This document shows, in pieces, positions 58,730 to 64,000 of a stretch of DNA of 64,000 bases. The position numbers were made by a program, and so were the translations under genes. The notes beneath the pieces were generated by a model that ran no database searches, was not told the DNA's origin, and was given only the letters and a program-made list of their open reading frames with translations. Source of the stretch: Petrosia ficiformis (Eukaryota; Porifera; Demospongiae; Haplosclerida; Petrosiidae); NCBI GenBank assembly GCA_947044365.1, contig OX345652.1, forward strand, positions 124,001 to 188,000. The letters run 5' to 3'. Positions within the stretch are counted from its first letter, which is position 1. Every line of letters begins with the position of its first letter.

Positions 58730-58913
58730 GTGCATGGAGCCGGAATACGATTAGTTATTAGAGGGCGGAGTCCAGCCATGTCGTAATTTTCGCGCATGCG
58801 TACTATTCAAAAACATATCCACGTTTTAGAAGAGAAGATGGTTTCTCTGCTTCTACAAAAACAAACTTTTCTTCAATGTGGACATTATTAAGACGAGAAT
58901 TGTTTCCACGGGT
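58730..58913 (+). promoter_or_regulatory. Candidate promoter and first exon with an NRF1-like site
   Basis: 58791-58802 reads CGCGCATGCGTA, matching the NRF1 palindrome at 11 of 12 positions, in a locally GC-rich patch. Downstream is an exon-like stretch ending in CCACGG|gtgagt near 58912, a strong donor. Two short frames exist: a 30-codon one from ATG at 58796, and a frame with MWTLLRRELFPR that stays open to the donor. No known gene matches. Transcription direction and product are inferred. Confidence 0.4.
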
Positions 58914-58996
58914 GAGTGTGTTCATCTAACAGTGTATAAATTTAATCGAGCGCTTTTAAAAATTACCCCGAAATTGTGTTAAATCTCTTACTATCT

Positions 58997-60445
58997 TAAT
59001 TTATATTCTCTTTTTCTTATATATGCTGAGCTCCCCAAAAGACAACTATAAAGAGATAACTACTTTAAAAAGGTGAGTAAATTCTAACCTACATGTATAA
59101 TGTATGATAATAGTAATGTATTACTGTACGGTTAAATCTCTTTGGAATATATATATTTCTAAATGCTATCTTATTTTTTGTATTGAATTTCAGACACCAT
59201 GAGCTGTTAACGGCAGATTATAGGACAGTAATTTAGGAATGTATTTTCAGAGTAGATTTAACCCAATGTACATGTACCTGTAATGTAATCCACTCTCAAT
59301 ACTATTATAATTTATATTCTCTTTTCTTATATATGCTGAGCTCCCCAAAAGACAACTACAAAGAGATAACTACTTTAAAAAGGTGAGTAAATTCTAACCT
59401 ACATGTATAATGTATGATAATAGTAATGTATTACTGTACGGTTAAATCTCTTTGGAATATATATTTCTAAATACTATCTTATTCTTTGTATTGAATTTCA
59501 GACACCATGAGCTGTTAACGGCAGATTATAGGACAGTAATTTAGGAATGTATTTTCAGAGTAGATTTAACCCAATGTACATGTACCTGTAATGTAATCCA
59601 CTCTCAATACTATTATAATTTATATTCTCTTTTCTTATATATGCTGAGCTCCCCAAAAGACAACTATAAAGAGATAACTACTTTAAAAAGGTGAGTAAAT
59701 TCTAACCTACATGTATAATGTATGATAATAGTAATGTATTACTGTACGGTTAAATCTCTTTGGAATATATATTTCTAAATACTATCTTATTCTTTGTATT
59801 GAATTTCAGACACCTTGAGCTGTTAACGGCAGATTATAGGACAGTAATTTAGGAATGTATTTTCAGAGTAGATTTAACCCAATATACATGTACCTGTAAT
59901 GTAATCCACTCTCAATACTATTATAATTTATATTCTCTTTTCTTATATATGCTGAGCTCCCCAAAAGACAACTATAAAGAGATAACTACTTTAAAAAGGT
60001 GAGTAAATTCTAACCTACATGTATAATGTATGATAATAGTAATGTATTACTGTACGGTTAAATCTCTTTGGAATATATATTTCTAAATACTATCTTATTC
60101 TTTGTATTGAATTTCAGACACCATGAGCTGTTAACGGCAGATTATAGGACAGTAATTTAGGAATGTATTTTCAGAGTAGATTTAACCCAATATACATGTA
60201 CCTGTAATGTAATCCACTCTTGATACTATTATAATTTATATTCTCTTTTTTATATATGCTGAGCTACCAAAAGACAACTACAAAGAGACAACTACTTTAA
60301 AAAGGTGAGTAAATTCTAACCTACATGTATACTGTATGATAATAGTATTACTGTACAGTTAAATCTCTATATATTTCTAAATACTATCTTATTAAATTTC
60401 AGACACCATGAGCTCTTGATGGTAGGTTATAGGACAGTAGTTTTG
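58997..60445 (+). repeat. Five tandem ~308-bp units, each holding a split mini-ORF
   Basis: ATGCTGAGC occurs at 59023, 59333, 59641, 59949 and 60256, spacing 307-310 bp. Each unit has a pyrimidine tract, then ATGCTGAGCTCCCCAAAAG... ending in AAAAAG|gtgagt, an intron of about 100 bp, and TTGAATTTCAG|ACACCATGAG. Joining the two parts gives a 30-codon frame that begins MLSSPKDNYKEITT, continues LKRHHELLTADY and ends TVI-stop. Units 1-4 keep it with one silent (unit 2) and one missense change (His to Leu, unit 3). Unit 5 has a one-base loss and is degenerate. It may be a tandemly amplified exon pair or a satellite; expression is unknown. Confidence 0.85.
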
Positions 60446-60463
60446 GAATAATTATATTTTGAT

Positions 60464-60535
60464 ACTAGTTCAAACACATTCCAGAAAAAGGCTCATACTC
60501 GTACCATTGACAGTTCAGTATGGAAATATTGATGT
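60464..60535 (+). pseudogene. Decayed copy of part of the ITIH-like gene's last exon
   Basis: About 55-70 bp around ATTCCAG.AAAAGGCTCA.ACTC and TGACAGTTCAGTATGGAAAT matches 58238-58302 in exon 3 of the ITIH-like gene, including TTGATAC upstream. The copy has a TAA soon after (GATGTGTAA), so it cannot encode the domain end. It lies just after the 308-bp array. Confidence 0.75.
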
Positions 60536-60672
60536 GTAAACCTTATCAGTTCATTTATTAGTTCAGGTATTAATAATTATTTCTAATATATTATGTACTG
60601 TGTATTCGTATACATTTTCTTCTAATAAACTGTTAACAACATGAGAATAATAATAATTTGTAAAATCATAAT

Positions 60673-63600
60673 TCAGGTTTGGAGCTCTCTCACTATCTCG
60701 CTCATCTCCTCTAACAAGTCAGAAATCTCTTCCTATAGAAAAGGCATATGGTATATCAATGAGTGATACAGTCTATCAATTACTTTAGTTTTCTTATTCA
60801 TTTTTTGAAATGCATCAATAAGATATCTTTTGGTTGGATTTTGTGAGAATACTGTACGATCGGTAGCAAATCCCACAGGTGGGCATCTATTAGAATTACA
60901 CTGTAGATTTTGTATTGATACTACAGATCCAACTATCAATACTGACTGCAAACATAAAGTCTGAAATGAAACGTATTTGAATGTAAAACTACATACATAG
61001 ACTACACAAATACATTATTATGTACGTACATATAGATGTAATTATATGTATACCTACATACAGTACATGTGCATGTAAATGATGAATACCCATATGTACA
61101 TACATATACTTGCATACATGCAGTCATTCACCTCAACTTTCTCATATAATCTAATAATTAACAGACATCTGCTATCATCAGTCAAATACACCTGATCCAT
61201 ATTCCTTTTTCTTATAAAGAAACAAAACAGGTTCTAATTACTAATTATAATAGCAGTAACATACCCTTCTGATGTTGAACTGATAATAGTGATAACACGT
61301 CCAATCGTATCTATTTCTCCATAATCTGGTCTGAGTGATGTTATTTCATTAATAGGAGTGTACTAATAATAATTATAATAATCTATATTACATCACAAGG
61401 TGTTACAAACCATTCTGGGATGATAGTTTATCAAAAAAGTTAAATGTTTTTTCAAAGGCTCATAACGAGTTGTTTTTGTTCCACTGATTTGAAGCTTTCC
61501 GTGATGTAAGCTAATAAAGAGAATAATTTACATTTCATTAATTGAAGAAACATACCCTTGAGTTGATGTAATGTTACTTAGCTTTAATGACACACCCTCT
61601 TTAATTGTTTCTATTGTACATTCATTAGGTCGCCATATTGTATAGATACAAGCTATATATATATACATGTATTATAACAATATGTATTATATTCAATAGT
61701 TATACCAGTTGAATCTGTTAATTCTCCATATTGTACCAAAAGACATCGTATGAAAGGTATAACAGATCTTTGTGGAGGAAGCTAAGAGATTAATAGAGTC
61801 ATGATGATATATGATATTAGAAGGAGATTATGAACAATGGAGCATACAATATATATACTATATTAGGAATTTTAAATATTTGCAATTAGACAGCCTGGTC
61901 GTACACTCATATCATGTTTAAAAGGTGATATTTAAATACCTCATCTTCTGCTTCTTGTAGAGCTTGTGTTATACGTTTCTGTAGTTTATCTTGTCTCTGT
62001 TGAATAACAGATTCTCTGTAACTTTGTAGAAGTGCTTGTTGTGTGAATGACAACATCCTCTATAAATAAACAAAAGAAATAATAAATAAACAAAAGAATA
62101 ATAAACAAACAAAAGAAATAATAAACAAACAAAAGAATAATAAACAAACAAAAGAAATAATAAACAAACAAAGGAAATAATAAACAAATAAAAGAATAAT
62201 AAACAAACAAAAGAAAAATAAACAAACAAAAGAAATAATAAACAAAGCAAACAAATAATAAACAAACAAAAGAAATAATAAACAAACAAAAGAAATAATA
62301 AACAAACAAAAGAAATAATAAACTAAAGAAACAAATAAACAAAGCAAATAACACAACTAGCCTTTATTACTTACCATTAGTGTATCAGGATCATCAACAC
62401 TTTTTACTGTATTATAAATATCTTCACCATCTTGTAAGTTTCTTAAAGAACGTGATGTCAATCTACCTGATCGTCTTCTTCGTTTAGCCATCTGAGCCTC
62501 TGATAAATGTAGACAAAAACAGTAGAACCAAACAATAACAATACCAAACCAACCATTTCTAGATACTTCGTTTTCAAATTCTCTTTCCACCTTTTGACAC
62601 AATGCTTCTATTTTTAATTTTCTGACTTCATTGGATTTACCAGATATCTTCTCTTCCATTCTCTGATTTCTAAACACCTTACTACCATCAAACATCTTCT
62701 CCATATATATTAGAGGATAAACTCGAGCAATCACTACCTGTATCATAGTCACATGACCTAATGAAAAAGCATGTGATAGCCACATGATCACCTGTATACA
62801 TGGTATTAGTCCTCCTTGAGGAAACACAGTGCGAAGACCAAATATTGGAGGATGTTTTAAACTGGCAACACCAAGACGAGATGCCCAGTGAGCACGTCGT
62901 ACAGAATTCACAAAGATTCGTAAAGATTTACCTTTTGCAACCTTAAACATATGATAGCATATATACTTAGGTACTTATAAAACAGGTTCAACATACCTCT
63001 AGTGGATGTCCAAGTTGATCACTACCAGTTAATTCTGCCCCCCATATCAATAGCTTACAACCAATCATAATGAAACCACGATTAACAAATGAACAAAGAT
63101 ATGAATCTAAAATAACAGGAATGCTGTACCATCCATCAGTGACTTCAAATGTCTGTAATTATAGAATAGAAATCATAACTAACTACATGTACACCATAAC
63201 TAACTAGATGTATGTACCTACCTACCTATTTACCTACCTACCTACCTAGCTACTTACCTAGTTACCTATCTACCTACCTACGTATCTACCTAGCTAGCTA
63301 GCTACCTACCCCTACCTACCTACCTAGCTACCTGTCTACATGTACCCACCTACCTGTCTACCTACCTAGCTACTAGCTACCTACGTATCTACCTAGCTAC
63401 CTACCCCTACCTAGCTAGCTACCTATCTAGCTACCTGTCTACATGTACCTACCTACCTGTCTACCTACCTAGCTACCTATCTACCTAGCTACCTACCTGC
63501 TCCTACCTACCTACTTACCTACTTACCCACCCACCTACCTACCTAGCTACCTACCTAGCTACCTACCTACTTACCTACCTACATGTTTATTACTTACCCT

Positions 63601-64000
63601 TCCTCCATTCTCCACACAACTCACACACAATATCATTGGACGAGATGCTGTGTCATCTCCTTCACAAATCCGATGAATAATTGATCTAATAACACAAGAC
63701 ATAAATGATGACACTAATACTGATATTGGTTACCATAGTGATGACGAATAATTTATTTCTTACCTCTTGGCACGATCTATTTCAATATCATACCGATATT
63801 TCATTTGCATCAAAAACCGGTCAACAGTTAGACATCTGTAGAATAGACACACGCACACACATACACCAGTCCAGTGTAACCTCAGTTACCTCACTACTAA
63901 ACAAGACACACACACAAACCTTCCTGCAAATCTCTGAGGGAAACAGACTTCATAAGAAGCTAGTTTCCACACAATCCAACGATAGTGATTAATAAACCAA
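60673..64000 (-). CDS. BRCA2: BRCA2, 3' part with the DNA-binding domain (5' part outside the window)
   Basis: Mediator that loads RAD51 on single-stranded DNA during homologous recombination. From the right edge: helical domain with [14 protein letters not shown] and [16 protein letters not shown] (64000-63750); OB1 with [31 protein letters not shown] and [10 protein letters not shown] (63150-62870); OB2 start with [18 protein letters not shown] and FRNQRMEEK; the tower region with [22 protein letters not shown] (about 62440); then OB2 end and OB3 (61960-60740) including [27 protein letters not shown] and [14 protein letters not shown]. The last exon, 60732-60673, encodes [19 protein letters not shown] and stops. 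BRC repeats would lie outside the window. Human BRCA2 continues over 200 residues past OB3; here the protein ends soon after. Exon joins inside the tower are approximate. Confidence 0.93.
62055..62350. repeat. AAACAAACAAAAGAAATAAT minisatellite in a BRCA2 intron
   Basis: About 14 copies of a ~20-bp A-rich unit. ORFs on minus encode only Leu/Phe/Tyr/Val/Cys repeats ([10 protein letters not shown]) and are not membrane proteins. Confidence 0.95.
63210..63590. repeat. (TACC)n/(TAGC)n repeat in a BRCA2 intron
   Basis: CTACCTAC and CTAGCTAC tetramers with a ~120-bp duplicated block around CTACATGTACC(C/T)ACCTACCTGTCTACC. Confidence 0.93.

Noticed and set aside
58796..58890. A 30-codon frame from the ATG inside the NRF1-like site
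   Set aside because: No homology, no codon pattern, and it ends before the exon donor; too short to call a gene.
61969..62356. Hydrophobic frames that look like membrane proteins
   Set aside because: Leu/Phe/Tyr-rich translation of a minisatellite in a BRCA2 intron.

Overview
The window is nuclear DNA from a gene-dense, AT-rich animal genome. Genes are split by many GT-AG introns, often only 40-80 bases long, and intergenic gaps are commonly 130-600 bases. The proteins are clear animal orthologues (ATP7, SLC10A7, NEK1, a cyclin I/G-type protein, FRG1, CBP/p300, AMDHD2, a periostin/TGFBI-like protein, Furry, BRCA2) that match vertebrate sequences at domain level. Compact introns, very short head-to-head promoters and this gene set suggest an early-branching animal, most likely a demosponge such as Amphimedon. 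The species call is inference; no bacterial, plastid or mitochondrial signature was seen.

Layout: (1) 1-866 minus, ASCC1, cut by the left window edge. (2) 996-6811 plus, copper ATPase ATP7. (3) 6968-9146 plus, SLC10A7. (4) 9187-10980, a ~180-bp satellite array. (5) 11209-17465 minus, NEK1-like kinase, whose last exon lies beyond a 0.5-kb intron. (6) 17832-19941 plus, cyclin I/G-like. (7) 20090-21411 minus, FRG1. (8) 21590-22165, a second cluster of the same satellite. (9) 22936-33210 minus, CBP/p300, with introns full of ACATGTAC-type repeats. (10) 33767-36138 plus, AMDHD2. (11) 36301-38669 minus, a secreted EMI plus two-FAS1 protein. (12) 38884-56775 plus, Furry, with very large simple repeats in its introns. 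(13) 57554-58413 plus, a small secreted protein made only of an ITIH C-terminal domain. (14) 58703-60535, an odd region: a perfect hairpin, an NRF1-like site with an exon-like stretch, five tandem ~308-bp units that each carry a split mini-ORF, and a decayed copy of part of the ITIH-like gene. (15) 60673-64000 minus, the 3' part of BRCA2.

Four gene pairs are arranged head to head (ASCC1/ATP7, NEK1/cyclin, CBP/AMDHD2, FAS1 protein/Furry) with 129-556 bp between start codons, implying shared promoters. Three pairs converge tail to tail: SLC10A7/NEK1 around the satellite, cyclin/FRG1 148 bp apart, and AMDHD2/FAS1 protein 162 bp apart. The genes are not an operon or a pathway cluster, although several are nuclear or cell-cycle genes. 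The least explained part is 58.7-60.5 kb. Exon boundaries were read by eye from splice signals and reading-frame continuity with known family members, so individual junctions may be off by a few bases.
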